Part shown: piece after piece, positions 8,472 to 17,848 of the stretch | Layout of the letters: each line of letters starts with the position of its first letter | Numbering within the stretch: position 1 is the first letter of the stretch | Assembly (NCBI GenBank): GCA_903837495.1 | Contig: CAILUT010000056.1 | Coordinates: 62,001-126,000 of the forward strand | Source of the DNA: an uncultured Flavobacteriales bacterium | GTDB lineage: Bacteria > Bacteroidota > Bacteroidia > CAIKAF01 | DNA: 64,000 nt | Reading direction: 5' to 3' | Translations under genes and position numbers: made by a program | The notes under the pieces: model-generated | Databases searched by the model: none | What the model was told of the DNA's origin: nothing | The model's input: the letters and a program-made list of their open reading frames with translations, nothing else

Positions 8472-10076
8472 TTACCTGCCCCTGAAAATAGGCAAAACCG
8501 CCCCAACCGATGCATTCGGTGATGGTATGCCCAAAAGCTGAGAAAGCGTGGGAGCAATATCCTCAACCCCAACCTCCTGGTAATGGCAGTGAGGTTTGAA
8601 TACGCTGCCCAAAAACAACAGGGGGACTTGTGCATCATACGAATATGGAGAGCCATGGGTTGTGCCTTTTTCTCCACTTAAGCCTTCCATGTATCCCGGC
8701 ATAGAAAGTCCAATCAAGTTGCCAGAGCGGTTGTGGTGCAGCCCCTTGGCCAGCATCCCCGGACCATGAGAAAGCGTAAGCAAAGGGAATAATTCCGAAA
8801 AAGAATACACGTCCAAAATGCCAGGAATGCTGCGCATGGCCTGCCGAATCCGCTCTTGAAAGTCAGCAGGGCAATCGGGACTTAAATATACGTTTAGGTT
8901 TTGAACCGCCTGTATGTATGCGCTTGAACCGGGCACACTGTGCTCCAGTTTTGTTTTTATGTCATCTGTTATCACTCCCCCCGGTATTTTTTGTGCCTTA
9001 GCAAATTTTGGATTTTCAGCCGCCCCATGGTCGGCAGTAAGAACCACCACATAATGCTCCGAACCTACCTTTTGATCCAAATACCCAAACAACTTAGCCA
9101 GGTTCTGGTCTAACTTGATGTAGGTGTCGGCCACTTCAAGCGAACGAATGCCAAACTGATGCCCCATAATATCTGGCTGTGAAAAGCTAATGTTTAACAA
9201 ATCGGGCGTGTCATCCAATCCTAGGTTTTCCTGTTCAATCGTTTCTACCGCGAAATCTACGGTTAGGGTGTTGCCGGCCGGCAAATGCTTAAGCCGCTGA
9301 TATCCATATTTCCCGCTTTTTTTTGGGTCGTTGTGTGGAAATACAGGCTCTGTTTCCCCAGGAAATGCGGCCTCGTCGGGTTGATTGTCCAAATGGCTTA
9401 ATGCCTGCAGCTTTTTGTCTAAATCCCAAGGCTGGTTTATCTCTTTATCCTTGGCAGCACTTTGATTAAATGCGCTTACCCAGCTGGGTAAAGCTTGGGT
9501 ATAAAAGGTTGAGCTAATGAAATTTCCGTTTAAAGGGTCCAACCAATACACCCCGTTTGCATGGTGGCCAGCCATCAAAATCGCTGACCTATCTTTTATG
9601 GCAACGGCGATGTTTTTGGCATCGGGAAAGGCCAACTTTAATTCGTCGCCTAGGGTTGTGGCCCAGAGGTACTGGGGACTCATTTGCCCTGCGTTGCCGG
9701 TGCTTCCTACTGTTTTTGCCGAGGGGTCTTCCACACAATATACCGATTTCTGCTGGGCACGGTCAAACCAATCGTTGGCTACGATGCCGTTGTACATGGG
9801 GAAGCTCCCTGTCGAAATGCACGCATGCCCCGGACCGGTGTAGGTGGGCACATAATGATACCTGGCGTTCGAAAAACGGATTCCCTGCCGCTTTAGCCGA
9901 TTAAATCCCCCCTCTCCGAAATACGAACCAAACCGTTCTAAATAATCGTTGCGCATTTGGTCAACAGAAATCACCACCACCAAACGCGGGGGCACTAAAC
10001 TGCCCGTGTTTGTCTGGGCATCAACCAGCCCTGCAAGGCTTAAGCAAATTAAAAAAAAGAATGGATAGGGTTTCAA
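8472..10076 (-). CDS. pafA: PafA-like alkaline phosphatase, secreted
   Basis: A 534-residue alkaline-phosphatase superfamily enzyme with a signal peptide ending at GLVDAQ. The arrangement matches PafA phosphate monoesterases: metal ligand Asp39 in SVDQMR, nucleophile Thr80 in VPTYTGPGH, Asn101 in IVANDW, the KxR pair Lys161/Arg163 in IKDRSA, then metal ligands in QPDIMGHQFG, TADHG and THGSP. It would release phosphate from organic esters in the periplasm. The start is TTG (10074-10076), four bases after the stop of the upstream membrane gene; no ATG lies nearby in frame. Confidence 0.9.
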   Translation of the reverse strand: MKPYPFFFLICLSLAGLVDAQTNTGSLVPPRLVVVISVDQMRNDYLERFGSYFGEGGFNRLKRQGIRFSNARYHYVPTYTGPGHACISTGSFPMYNGIVANDWFDRAQQKSVYCVEDPSAKTVGSTGNAGQMSPQYLWATTLGDELKLAFPDAKNIAVAIKDRSAILMAGHHANGVYWLDPLNGNFISSTFYTQALPSWVSAFNQSAAKDKEINQPWDLDKKLQALSHLDNQPDEAAFPGETEPVFPHNDPKKSGKYGYQRLKHLPAGNTLTVDFAVETIEQENLGLDDTPDLLNISFSQPDIMGHQFGIRSLEVADTYIKLDQNLAKLFGYLDQKVGSEHYVVVLTADHGAAENPKFAKAQKIPGGVITDDIKTKLEHSVPGSSAYIQAVQNLNVYLSPDCPADFQERIRQAMRSIPGILDVYSFSELFPLLTLSHGPGMLAKGLHHNRSGNLIGLSMPGYMEGLSGEKGTTHGSPYSYDAQVPLLFLGSVFKPHCHYQEVGVEDIAPTLSQLLGIPSPNASVGAVLPIFRGR

Positions 10077-10080
10077 CGTC

Positions 10081-10539
10081 TTATACTTTTAAGGCAATAG
10101 AAAATAAAATCAACATGCTTCGAAAGGTCCAAAGACCTGCTCGAATAAAAGAGGTAATGTACATGGCTTGGTAGCTTTTTTCAGTGGGATTTTCCCAAAA
10201 AGCAGCTCTTTGCCGCCTCAATATACCCAGCGAAATGCCCCAAATTGCCAATAAAATGAAAAAAGACAAGCCATACAGCTGAATAAAACGGGCGGCCTGC
10301 TCGGAAGCCGACATAGAGCGTACCGAAAAGATAAGGGTAGCAAAAGAGCTGAGCAGCTCTAATGAAACCAAAGGGAAGTGGAGTAGGGTAGAGCGCTTTT
10401 TAAACTCCTCCGAAGCCTCTTTTCGCGCGTTTTCTGGAATCCAGCGCAGCAAAGGCAGTGTTGATACACTGCTAAACCAAGCCATGCCGGTAAGAAGCAG
10501 GCTGCATAGTAAGGAGAGTATAAAAGCAGGTGAAACCAT
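10081..10539 (-). CDS. Small integral membrane protein of unknown function
   Basis: A 152-residue protein with four hydrophobic segments (about residues 3-22, 55-75, 88-107 and 130-150) separated by basic loops such as ENARKEASEEFKKR. I do not recognise a family. It lies between pdxH (3-bp gap) and pafA (4-bp gap), so the three minus-strand genes look like one operon. Confidence 0.75.
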   Translation of the reverse strand: MVSPAFILSLLCSLLLTGMAWFSSVSTLPLLRWIPENARKEASEEFKKRSTLLHFPLVSLELLSSFATLIFSVRSMSASEQAARFIQLYGLSFFILLAIWGISLGILRRQRAAFWENPTEKSYQAMYITSFIRAGLWTFRSMLILFSIALKV

Positions 10540-10542
10540 AGA

Positions 10543-11187
10543 TTAGGGAGCAAGCCGTTCTTTATTCCACGATTTTTCTTCCCGTACAAACCGAATTCGA
10601 TCGTGAAGCCTACCGGGCCTACCTTGCCAAAATTCCATGCTTTGCGGCAACAGTCGGTATCCACCCCAAAAAGGAGGCATCGGAATTACATCGGTGTGGG
10701 AAAAACGCGCCTCAACCGATTTTAACAGGTCCTCTAAATGTGCCCGGTCGGGAACAATTTCACTTTGGGGTGAGGCCCAAGCCGATAGTTGATTTAGGCG
10801 GGGACGGCTTTGAAAATATGCATCCGATTCAACTTTCGATAATTTCCGTACTTCCCCTTTTATGCGAATTTGACGTTCTAGCTCCACCCAAAAAAAGTTT
10901 AAAGCCGATTTGGGGTTGCTTTCTAGGTGCCGGGCTTTCTCTGAGGTGTAATTGGTGTAAAAAACCAAGCCCCCCTGCGAAATATCTCGAAGCAATACGA
11001 TTCGGCTGCTCGGAAATCCGTTTAAGTCTACTGTGCTAAGAGTCATGGCATTTGGTTCCGACTGACCTGCATTTGCGGCATCGCCCAACCATTTTTCCAA
11101 TAAAAAAATGGGGTCTGTTCCACATTCCGTTTCGGATAATGCCATCAATTTATAATCTTTACGGAGTTTTGAGAGAAATTCTTTCAT
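10543..11187 (-). CDS. pdxH: Pyridoxamine 5'-phosphate oxidase
   Basis: A 214-residue FMN enzyme that oxidises pyridoxamine or pyridoxine 5'-phosphate to pyridoxal 5'-phosphate. Typical blocks are present: SSRIVLLRD, FYTNYTSEKARHLE, SAWASPQSE, and the C-terminal FWQGRPGRLHDRIRF. Length and start are normal. A -7 box TATCTTTG lies upstream on the minus strand at 11215-11208. It heads the pdxH - membrane protein - pafA operon and is divergent from the GT39-like gene. Confidence 0.96.
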   Translation of the reverse strand: MKEFLSKLRKDYKLMALSETECGTDPIFLLEKWLGDAANAGQSEPNAMTLSTVDLNGFPSSRIVLLRDISQGGLVFYTNYTSEKARHLESNPKSALNFFWVELERQIRIKGEVRKLSKVESDAYFQSRPRLNQLSAWASPQSEIVPDRAHLEDLLKSVEARFSHTDVIPMPPFWGGYRLLPQSMEFWQGRPGRLHDRIRFVREEKSWNKERLAP

Positions 11188-11207
11188 AATGCATCAACTT
11201 CTGATAT

Positions 11208-11215
11208 CAAAGATA
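11208..11215 (-). promoter_or_regulatory. -7 box for pdxH
   Basis: TATCTTTG on the minus strand matches the Bacteroidota -7 consensus TAnnTTTG, 20 nt before the pdxH ATG. No clear -33 TTTG is present. It lies in the 33-bp divergent gap with the gene starting at 11221. Confidence 0.55.
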
Positions 11216-11220
11216 CCGAA

Positions 11221-13197
11221 ATGGAATCAATAGAAACCGACTTAAAAGAACGAAAGGTTGACCGAGTTAAATGGCTTGCACTCATTATTATTGCTCTTTC
11301 TTCTGCATTTCGATTGTTTTTCGCCTCGACCATTTCTTTTAGCCCAGAAGAGGTTTTTTCCATTTTTCAGTTTTCTGAACATGGCTTCTCCGGTCTGATC
11401 GATCACCTAAACGAACGCGGCGAAAACCACCCGGTTGTCGCTCAGGTGTTCTTTGGATTGTGGCATCTAATTACGCCCAGCCATGAATTTTTTGTCCGAT
11501 TGCCTTATGTTGTTTTAGGGTCCATGGGAATGTGGTGGGCATATTTGCTTTTTTCAGGTTGGTTTGGACGGAAAATAGCCGTTATGGTGTTGATTTTTAT
11601 GGGATTTGCCGCCATGAATATGGTTTTTGGAATCTATGCTCGGCCTTTTGTTTTGGGAATGTCTTTGATTATGCTGGCGGCCTGGCGCTGGGATCGAGTT
11701 GTCAATAGAACCGGGCAGATCTCCCTTAAAAAAGGCTTGTTTCTAGGCCTCGCCTGGCTCATCGCCGCTCACTCCCACTATGGAGCACTCATAATCGTAG
11801 GACTTATGGTGCTTGCCTCTTTGCTTTTCATTAATCCCAAAAACATGTACGCCCTGGGTGCCGCAGCCCTTATTTTGGCAATAGGGCTTGTTCCATTTTA
11901 TGGAATTGGCCGGCAGCATTTTACCATGGCAACCATCGGCCCGCACGGCTTACCCGTTCCAGACCCCCAATTTAGCTGGATTTTAGACTGGATCTTGTAT
12001 CTGGTTAACCAGTCCTATTTTGTGTTTTTAACCCTAATCGGCATTCTGGTTTACTCCCGCCCCAAATCCTATGAAAAAAAATACAATTGGAGGGCCTCTC
12101 GCTATCACATGGCCCTAGGAAAACAACAAATTGTTTGGATTTCGGCTGCCTTTGGCTTCTTGCCCTTTATTGGTTTGCTCTTTTATTCTTTCGTTCAAAA
12201 ACCGGTTTTTCATGTTTCTTTAATTCTACCTACCTTCCCTTTTGTTGCGGCCTTCGTTTTTCAATGGGCATATCCCTTTTTCAGAAAAATGCCCACCCAT
12301 TTGTTGGGGGTTTTTGCTCTGGTGGTTCTGTTTACCTCTATGACCGAAAAGGAAGCCTTTAACATCATGCCTTTTACCCACTTCAAACAAGCCATTGCTC
12401 AAATGGAAGAGCAGGTTGAAACAAGTCCTAAAACCGCCGTTCTTATGGTGAGCCATTCGCCCGAGGTCTTGAAGTATTTTATTGATGAAGATAGTCCCCT
12501 AAATAAAGTAGGGCGAATTTTTCACCCCGACAGCCTGAATCAAAAGTTTACCGACTGGATGACGGCCGCAAAACAACAAGGGCAACAAAATTTGATTTAC
12601 GCCTGGTTTGATGAGGAACCCGCCGTTGAGATACCAACTCGAATTCGAGCCGTATTTCCCAACTACGCTATGCGAAAACGCGGCAGCCAGCAAGCTCAGC
12701 ACTATTTTTCTGTGCTTCCCGTTAAATCTGCCATTTTGCGCGATTTAGATACCCTGCTTTCTTACCAGCATTTTTACACCGCTGCCCCTCTCGATTCTAT
12801 GCTTTCTCAGCCTGCCATCTTTATGGATGCCGGCCCCCTACGCGACGACCTAAATCCATGGACCGAAGTGGTAGGCAAGGTTGTTCTGCAAAACCTTGAC
12901 AGTGTGCCCGCAAACATTCAAATTCATGTTGAAGTTTTATCGGATTACGGAGCAAACTGGGAAAACATCTTGACCGTCGAGGTTCCCGCCCTTGCCACCC
13001 AAGCGTACTTTGTGGGACGAAAACTGAGAGCAGAAATTTCCTATAAAAAGGAACCCATCTTCCGTTTAAAAACCAATCCCATTGCTCAAAACGGCCAACC
13101 CGGTAAAATACGGGTGCTCGAAAACTATATTTCGGTCGTGGTAGGCGACGAGAAAAATTTCCCCAAAATGATGTACCCAGGCCATCAAAAAAGATAA
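11221..13197 (+). CDS. GT39/ArnT-like multispanning glycosyltransferase
   Basis: A 658-residue membrane protein with about ten transmembrane segments in residues 15-385, then a soluble periplasmic-type region. The first loop carries the acidic SFSPEEVFSIFQFSEHG and a HPVV segment, as in polyprenyl-phosphate-sugar:protein or lipid transferases (PMT/ArnT/GT39 superfamily). It is distantly similar in layout to the protein at 38202-40016. Acceptor and donor are unknown; lipid A, polysaccharide or glycoprotein are all possible. porZ follows after 7 bp. Confidence 0.75.
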   Translation: MESIETDLKERKVDRVKWLALIIIALSSAFRLFFASTISFSPEEVFSIFQFSEHGFSGLIDHLNERGENHPVVAQVFFGLWHLITPSHEFFVRLPYVVLGSMGMWWAYLLFSGWFGRKIAVMVLIFMGFAAMNMVFGIYARPFVLGMSLIMLAAWRWDRVVNRTGQISLKKGLFLGLAWLIAAHSHYGALIIVGLMVLASLLFINPKNMYALGAAALILAIGLVPFYGIGRQHFTMATIGPHGLPVPDPQFSWILDWILYLVNQSYFVFLTLIGILVYSRPKSYEKKYNWRASRYHMALGKQQIVWISAAFGFLPFIGLLFYSFVQKPVFHVSLILPTFPFVAAFVFQWAYPFFRKMPTHLLGVFALVVLFTSMTEKEAFNIMPFTHFKQAIAQMEEQVETSPKTAVLMVSHSPEVLKYFIDEDSPLNKVGRIFHPDSLNQKFTDWMTAAKQQGQQNLIYAWFDEEPAVEIPTRIRAVFPNYAMRKRGSQQAQHYFSVLPVKSAILRDLDTLLSYQHFYTAAPLDSMLSQPAIFMDAGPLRDDLNPWTEVVGKVVLQNLDSVPANIQIHVEVLSDYGANWENILTVEVPALATQAYFVGRKLRAEISYKKEPIFRLKTNPIAQNGQPGKIRVLENYISVVVGDEKNFPKMMYPGHQKR

Positions 13198-13204
13198 CCG
13201 CGCT

Positions 13205-15472
13205 ATGGTACAAGCCCCCCCTCTTCGTTTGCTCTCTTTCGCCCTTTTGTTGCAGTTCTCGGCCATCTGTGCCCAAAATAAGCCGGAATCGTGGCGGGTT
13301 CATTTGCCTTTCTTTCGATGTGCCCACATCGACTTCCAACAAGGCAACTTGCTGCTCGCCTCCGATCAAGGTGCCTGGAGCTACAACCTCCAAACCATCG
13401 AACGCCAACCTTTCTCTAAAGCCGAGGGCTTTAGTGCCGTCGAAAGCTCTGTGGTGCGTGCACACCCCAGCAAGCCCTGGGCAATTATTACCTACCGCAG
13501 CGGACACGTCGATTTGATTAAAAATGGCCGAGTTATAGGCTTGAATTCCTTGCTAAATGCAGGAATTAATGATTCCAAGTTCATCCGGTCGGCCGAATGG
13601 TTCGGCGATACCGTTCTTCTGGCTGCCGATTTCGGTGCCGTGATTATCGATGCAAATCAAGAGGTTTTTCGGAATTCCGCTATTCTTAATAATAGCCCCC
13701 AATTCACCACCGAAACCTGCCAGTATGCCGCTGTGTTTAACAACCGATTTTGGTTCGCCCTCTCCTCAGGCCTCTACAGCAGCCCCTTGAATGGAAACAT
13801 CAAAGACCTTACATCTTGGTCTTTGCATGCCGATGCAGGCCCCGGATTTTACTTGAAATTAGCCCCCTTCAACGGAAAACTCTATGCCATTAAAGGCCAA
13901 ACCGGCGATAGCCTCTTTGCCATTGTGCCCGGTGTCTCTGTGCAAAATCTGCAATTCCCCGATTTCCCCTCCTTTAACCAAATCCGAACCATAGGCAACC
14001 GACTCTATATCCTAACCGACACCGTCGCTATTGCCATTGACCCCCAGCAATCGCCCATCTGGAATTTTCATTCGCCCTTCGGTTTATTTAAGGATATTGT
14101 GCAAGACGATCTGGGCAACCATTACCTGGCAACCTCACGAAACGGATTGTTGTTCGCCGCTACCAATCAAACCGCTTACGGACCGCCAGGCCCCGAAACC
14201 CGAAACGCATACGACATCAAAGTGCTGCCCAACGGAGATGTTTGGGTGGCCACCGGAGGACGAACTCCACTTTGGGGTGCCATTTTTCGACGAGATCAAC
14301 TGTTTTACCGCCGCCAAGGATTTTGGAGGGTGCTGCGCGAACCAGAAGCCGGATATCCGCTGGGGCATGCCGACTTACTTGCCATTGCCCCCGACCCCGA
14401 CAACCCAAGCCGATTGTTTGTCGCAGCCGGTATAACCGGACTCTACGAAATCAACAACTACGCCTATTCCTCCTTTATTCAAGGCCCACCACTTCCGATG
14501 GGCCTGAACCGGCCAGGCTTGGGGGGCCTCGCTTTCGACCGGCAAAAAAACCTCTGGGTGGCCCCAACCTACGACCCCATTGGTCTGCTCTGCTTGAAAA
14601 CCGACAATACGTTCAGCGCTGTCGATTTCCCCAATTTTACCTCAAACTCTGTGCCTACAGGCGATGTTGTAGTTGACGATTTTGGCCATGTTTGGCTCGC
14701 CGTCTGGAGCCGCGGAATCGCTGTTTATAACCCCTCCTCTGGCCAAAAGCAATACTTGACAGCTACTTTTAACTCCGGCGACCTGCCAAACCTGCACATT
14801 CGAACCCTGGCCAAAGATAAAAATGGGGAAATTTGGGTTGGAACCGACGACGGAATCCGCGTGTTTTCCCCTGGACTTTTGTTCTCAGGAAACCCCATCA
14901 ATGGCCAAAAAGTGGTGCTGAAATCCGACGATGGAAACAATGAACTCCTGCTGGCCCAAACCATTGTGAACGACATTCAAATTGATGGCGGAAACCGAAA
15001 ATGGATCGCTACTCAAGGTGCCGGTGTTCTTTTGGTAAGTCCCGATGGCCGAAGCATTATTCGCAGTTTTAATGCTGCAAACAGCCCCCTGTTGGCCGAT
15101 AATGTACAATGCATAGGCATCGACCCCGTCTCGGGCGAGGTGTATTTTGGCACCGAACTCGGCATCATTTCTTACCAAGGAAACGCCTCCGAAGCCAACG
15201 ACCAATTTGGCGAGGTGCTGGCCTTTCCCAATCCGATTAAACCCAACTACGACGGCCCTGTTACCATTAGGGGCCTGGCCCGAAATGCCCATCTTAAAAT
15301 AACCGATGTGGCTGGAAATCTTGTGTATGAACTGCAGGCCGACGGCGGTACCGCAACCTGGAACGGAAAACGATTTGATGGACGACGCCCACAAACCGGC
15401 GTTTACTTGGTTTGGGCCACGAATGAAGATGGCTCAGAATCCATGGCAACAAAACTGATTTTTATTCATTAG
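13205..15472 (+). CDS. porZ: Type IX secretion system protein PorZ
   Basis: A 755-residue secreted protein: signal peptide to about ICAQ, a start WRVHLPFFRCAHIDF that matches the PorZ propeller N-terminus, two beta-propeller-like domains with repeated DxxGxxWxxT motifs (NGEIWVGTDDGIRVFS, RKWIATQGAGVLLVS), and a C-terminal T9SS domain (FPNPIKPNYDGPVTIRGL ... GVYLVWATN). PorZ is part of the surface attachment complex that processes T9SS cargo. The next gene is recO, the order commonly found in Bacteroidota. Confidence 0.9.
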   Translation: MVQAPPLRLLSFALLLQFSAICAQNKPESWRVHLPFFRCAHIDFQQGNLLLASDQGAWSYNLQTIERQPFSKAEGFSAVESSVVRAHPSKPWAIITYRSGHVDLIKNGRVIGLNSLLNAGINDSKFIRSAEWFGDTVLLAADFGAVIIDANQEVFRNSAILNNSPQFTTETCQYAAVFNNRFWFALSSGLYSSPLNGNIKDLTSWSLHADAGPGFYLKLAPFNGKLYAIKGQTGDSLFAIVPGVSVQNLQFPDFPSFNQIRTIGNRLYILTDTVAIAIDPQQSPIWNFHSPFGLFKDIVQDDLGNHYLATSRNGLLFAATNQTAYGPPGPETRNAYDIKVLPNGDVWVATGGRTPLWGAIFRRDQLFYRRQGFWRVLREPEAGYPLGHADLLAIAPDPDNPSRLFVAAGITGLYEINNYAYSSFIQGPPLPMGLNRPGLGGLAFDRQKNLWVAPTYDPIGLLCLKTDNTFSAVDFPNFTSNSVPTGDVVVDDFGHVWLAVWSRGIAVYNPSSGQKQYLTATFNSGDLPNLHIRTLAKDKNGEIWVGTDDGIRVFSPGLLFSGNPINGQKVVLKSDDGNNELLLAQTIVNDIQIDGGNRKWIATQGAGVLLVSPDGRSIIRSFNAANSPLLADNVQCIGIDPVSGEVYFGTELGIISYQGNASEANDQFGEVLAFPNPIKPNYDGPVTIRGLARNAHLKITDVAGNLVYELQADGGTATWNGKRFDGRRPQTGVYLVWATNEDGSESMATKLIFIH

Positions 15473-15475
15473 GGC

Positions 15476-16189
15476 ATGCCCCGACAATTGGAATGCCTGC
15501 TCTTGCACACCATCCGTTTTGGTGATCAGGGCCATATTCTTAAATTATTGGCTGCCGACGGGGAGCAAGTCGATGCGGTCATTTCCATTTCCTCCAAAGC
15601 AAAATCCACCAAAAGGGCTTTCTTACACCCGCTTTCCGCTCTCAATTTGGTGCTCAGCGACAGCAAATCTTCAGGCTTGCCCTACGCCTCTCAGTTTTCC
15701 TTTCAACCCCATCGGTCTTTCGTCCATGCCGGACCCGCTCAATTGGCCACTGCTTTGTTCGTGGCCGAAGTATTAACCCGAATTTGCCAGTGGCAAAAAG
15801 GCGATGCAGCCCTCTATGAACTGTCCACGCGCTACCTAGAAGAAATGCTGCAGCCCGTCAACTCCAGCCATTTGCCCATTTTGTTTTTACTTGAGGTTAT
15901 TGACTGGTCGGGGTTTTTACCCGAACCCCCCGAAACCCAAAACACCAATTTGGTTTTTGGCCTCCAATCCGCAGCCTTCTCTCCCGCGCCCGGTTCGGGC
16001 TTGGAACCCGTTTTTTCAACCGAACTTTCGCAAATCTGGATTGACCTGATTGCCCATCGAGCCCTGCCCCCCTTGGCCAAGCAGCGCCGCGAACTCCTTG
16101 ACGCCATGGTTCGATTCTTAGAATGGCACTTCGATAAACCGGGCAGCATTCTTAGCCACCGCATTTTTGCAGAAATGAGCCAAGCCTAA
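15476..16189 (+). CDS. recO: DNA repair protein RecO
   Basis: A 237-residue RecFOR-pathway protein that helps load RecA on SSB-coated DNA. It has the N-terminal OB-like region (LECLLLHTIRFGDQGHILKLL) and the helical middle. The four-cysteine zinc motif of many RecO proteins is absent from the central region. It starts 3 bp after the porZ stop and is followed by a strong terminator. Confidence 0.9.
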   Translation: MPRQLECLLLHTIRFGDQGHILKLLAADGEQVDAVISISSKAKSTKRAFLHPLSALNLVLSDSKSSGLPYASQFSFQPHRSFVHAGPAQLATALFVAEVLTRICQWQKGDAALYELSTRYLEEMLQPVNSSHLPILFLLEVIDWSGFLPEPPETQNTNLVFGLQSAAFSPAPGSGLEPVFSTELSQIWIDLIAHRALPPLAKQRRELLDAMVRFLEWHFDKPGSILSHRIFAEMSQA

Positions 16190-16220
16190 AAAAAAAGGAC
16201 CGGTTTCCCGGCCCTTTTTT
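16188..16220. terminator. Bidirectional terminator between recO and a convergent gene
   Basis: An A-run, the stem GGaCCGG / CCGGcCC and a T-run form a symmetric hairpin immediately after recO. It can terminate both recO and the minus-strand gene ending at 16241. Confidence 0.85.
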
Positions 16221-16240
16221 ACGTTTTTTAAATCCCTTGT

Positions 16241-17356
16241 TTATTGAATCACGAAACGACCGCGGGCAACCGCTTGCCCTTGCTCCAATACGGTGAACAG
16301 GTAAATGCCTGAATTTAAATTGCCAACATCAATTTGGTCCGATCCCATCCGGACAGCCGCATGCCGACGTCCGCTTAAGTCGGTCAGGCTAAGCTGGGCA
16401 GTAGGCTTCAGGCCTTCAATCCGGATTACCCCCGCGTTCGATGGATTCGGATATACCGTTAATTCTGGCGTGGAAACGGGCGAAACGGACATTTGGCTGG
16501 CATCGCTCTTAAAACGCGCATTGTCTGGATTCCCTTGGTCGTCCAAACGCAGTGCCACAACCCCAAATTTCTCTCCATTCGCATACCAAGTATATACTGT
16601 GGTGGTGGTAGTAACTACATTGCCCGGAAGGCCAGCCAGCTGAGCCAAGGTTTGAGGCATTAAATTCCAACCGGCAGGCATGTTAATGCCCAACAGCAAA
16701 CAATTGATCGGCGATGGATTGTACACAAAAATCGAATCTGTGGTTGTTTCGTCCGATTTAGCCCGCAACGCTTGCACGGTATCGGTAGGCAAATAAACCG
16801 TTCCTGAGGCATCAAATACCGTGTTTAAGGTGGAACGGCGGTTGATCCGTGTTGAGTCAAAGGTCAACTGACATCCCAATACATTGGTGTCCAATCCTAA
16901 GTAGATGGCCGCTTTGAATGAGGAGCTGCTGTTGACTTGATCGTTCAACTGAGAAGGAAATGGCAACAAAATTTGTTCAGGCTGATACACCGCTAAGGTG
17001 GGCACTCCATTCAAATCGGTACCCAATGCAACCGTATTTACGGAGCTCGAAGTTTTGTTTAAGAAAAAGTAACCATCGTTCGACTCGGTAACTAAATTGC
17101 AGTTTCCAAGCCCAGAGGCCGCAGGAACCGCCGATGGATCCAGAAAAAACAAGGTGTCTAAACTTTCTGTGTTCAAAGAGCTGAAATTCCATGTCTGCCC
17201 AGCACCCGCAGGTCCAGGTTGAATCCCAGGGGTGTTGTCGGAACCTACAATGAATTGATCGCCCACGGAACCAAAGTCAGATGAACCAATGCTAATCTGT
17301 GCTCCAGCCGTTAGCACACTTGCGCTGCACAGCAAACTAAAATAGATGTTTTTCAT
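16241..17356 (-). CDS. Secreted protein with T9SS type A sorting domain
   Basis: A 371-residue protein with an N-terminal signal peptide (MKNIYFSLLCSASVLTAGAQ) and a C-terminal type A T9SS signal: LTVYPNPSNAGVIRIEGL, LSLTDLSGRR, LNSGIYLFTV and a final GRFVIQ. The middle is rich in Ser, Thr and Asn with no recognised catalytic motif. It is probably exported by the machinery that includes PorZ. Function unknown. Confidence 0.85.
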   Translation of the reverse strand: MKNIYFSLLCSASVLTAGAQISIGSSDFGSVGDQFIVGSDNTPGIQPGPAGAGQTWNFSSLNTESLDTLFFLDPSAVPAASGLGNCNLVTESNDGYFFLNKTSSSVNTVALGTDLNGVPTLAVYQPEQILLPFPSQLNDQVNSSSSFKAAIYLGLDTNVLGCQLTFDSTRINRRSTLNTVFDASGTVYLPTDTVQALRAKSDETTTDSIFVYNPSPINCLLLGINMPAGWNLMPQTLAQLAGLPGNVVTTTTTVYTWYANGEKFGVVALRLDDQGNPDNARFKSDASQMSVSPVSTPELTVYPNPSNAGVIRIEGLKPTAQLSLTDLSGRRHAAVRMGSDQIDVGNLNSGIYLFTVLEQGQAVARGRFVIQ

Positions 17357-17462
17357 AGGGTGTTTTTTAAATTCTCAATTTCACAAAACTAATGCCAAAA
17401 TACCATTTTTTCATATCCACTGCATTATTTGCAAAAGGCAGTTCCTTTTTCAACAGGATGCT

Positions 17463-17470
17463 TACCTTTG
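17463..17470 (+). promoter_or_regulatory. -7 box for the 60-residue membrane protein
   Basis: TACCTTTG fits TAnnTTTG and lies 16 nt before ATG 17487. It supports that start over upstream codons in the same frame. Confidence 0.55.
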
Positions 17471-17486
17471 TCAAAATCTTTATACT

Positions 17487-17669
17487 ATGGGTTGGTTGTT
17501 TATTCCTCTTGGCAACGGCATCAAATCGTCTTTTCAGTTTTTGGAAATGGCGGGCATGAATTACAACCTGCTCATGATTGCAGCAGGTACAGGCCTAACC
17601 GTGTATTGGGTGCTGCAAATGATTAAGAACAAACAGTCCGAAGACAAAGGCGTTTTTCGCCCCAAATAA
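17487..17669 (+). CDS. Small membrane protein, 60 residues
   Basis: The peptide MGWLFIPLGNGIKSSFQFLE is followed by one transmembrane helix (about residues 26-43, NLLMIAAGTGLTVYWVLQMI) and a short charged tail. The layout is similar to the short Bacteroidota proteins annotated as DUF6341, but that match is inferred from memory of the layout, not proven. The frame is open from 17346, but a -7 box at 17463 and the hydrophobic N-terminus favour ATG 17487. It lies between two minus-strand genes. Confidence 0.65.
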   Translation: MGWLFIPLGNGIKSSFQFLEMAGMNYNLLMIAAGTGLTVYWVLQMIKNKQSEDKGVFRPK

Positions 17670-17695
17670 GCGAGCCCCTTTTTTTCGGTTCAAAA

Positions 17696-17710
17696 GCCCC
17701 AAATCGGGGC
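17696..17710 (-). terminator. Probable lepA terminator
   Basis: The inverted repeat GCCCC-aaat-CGGGGC reads on the minus strand as a stem followed by TTTT. It lies downstream of lepA and its duplicated tail. The U-tract is short, so it is moderately supported. Confidence 0.5.
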
Positions 17711-17729
17711 GGGACTTAGGCAAATCCCC

Positions 17730-17846
17730 TTTTAATCGTTTAGCTTGAGTACAGCTTGAAAAGCTTCTTGTGGAATTTCTACGCTTCCTACCTGCCGCAT
17801 CTTTTTCTTGCCCTCTTTCTGTTTTTCCAACAGCTTCCGCTTCCGA
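17730..17846 (-). pseudogene. Tandem duplicate of the last 117 nt of lepA
   Basis: This segment is a direct, abutting copy of 17847-17963, the coding 3' end of lepA plus its stop. The copies differ at 4 of 117 positions. In the lepA frame three differences are synonymous (GAA/GAG, CGT/CGG, GTG/GTA) and one changes Leu to Gln. The copy is in frame with lepA but separated by the lepA stop codon, so it is not translated with it. It looks like a relic of recombination with a diverged lepA allele, or an assembly join of two strains. Confidence 0.85.
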
Positions 17847-17848
17847 TT

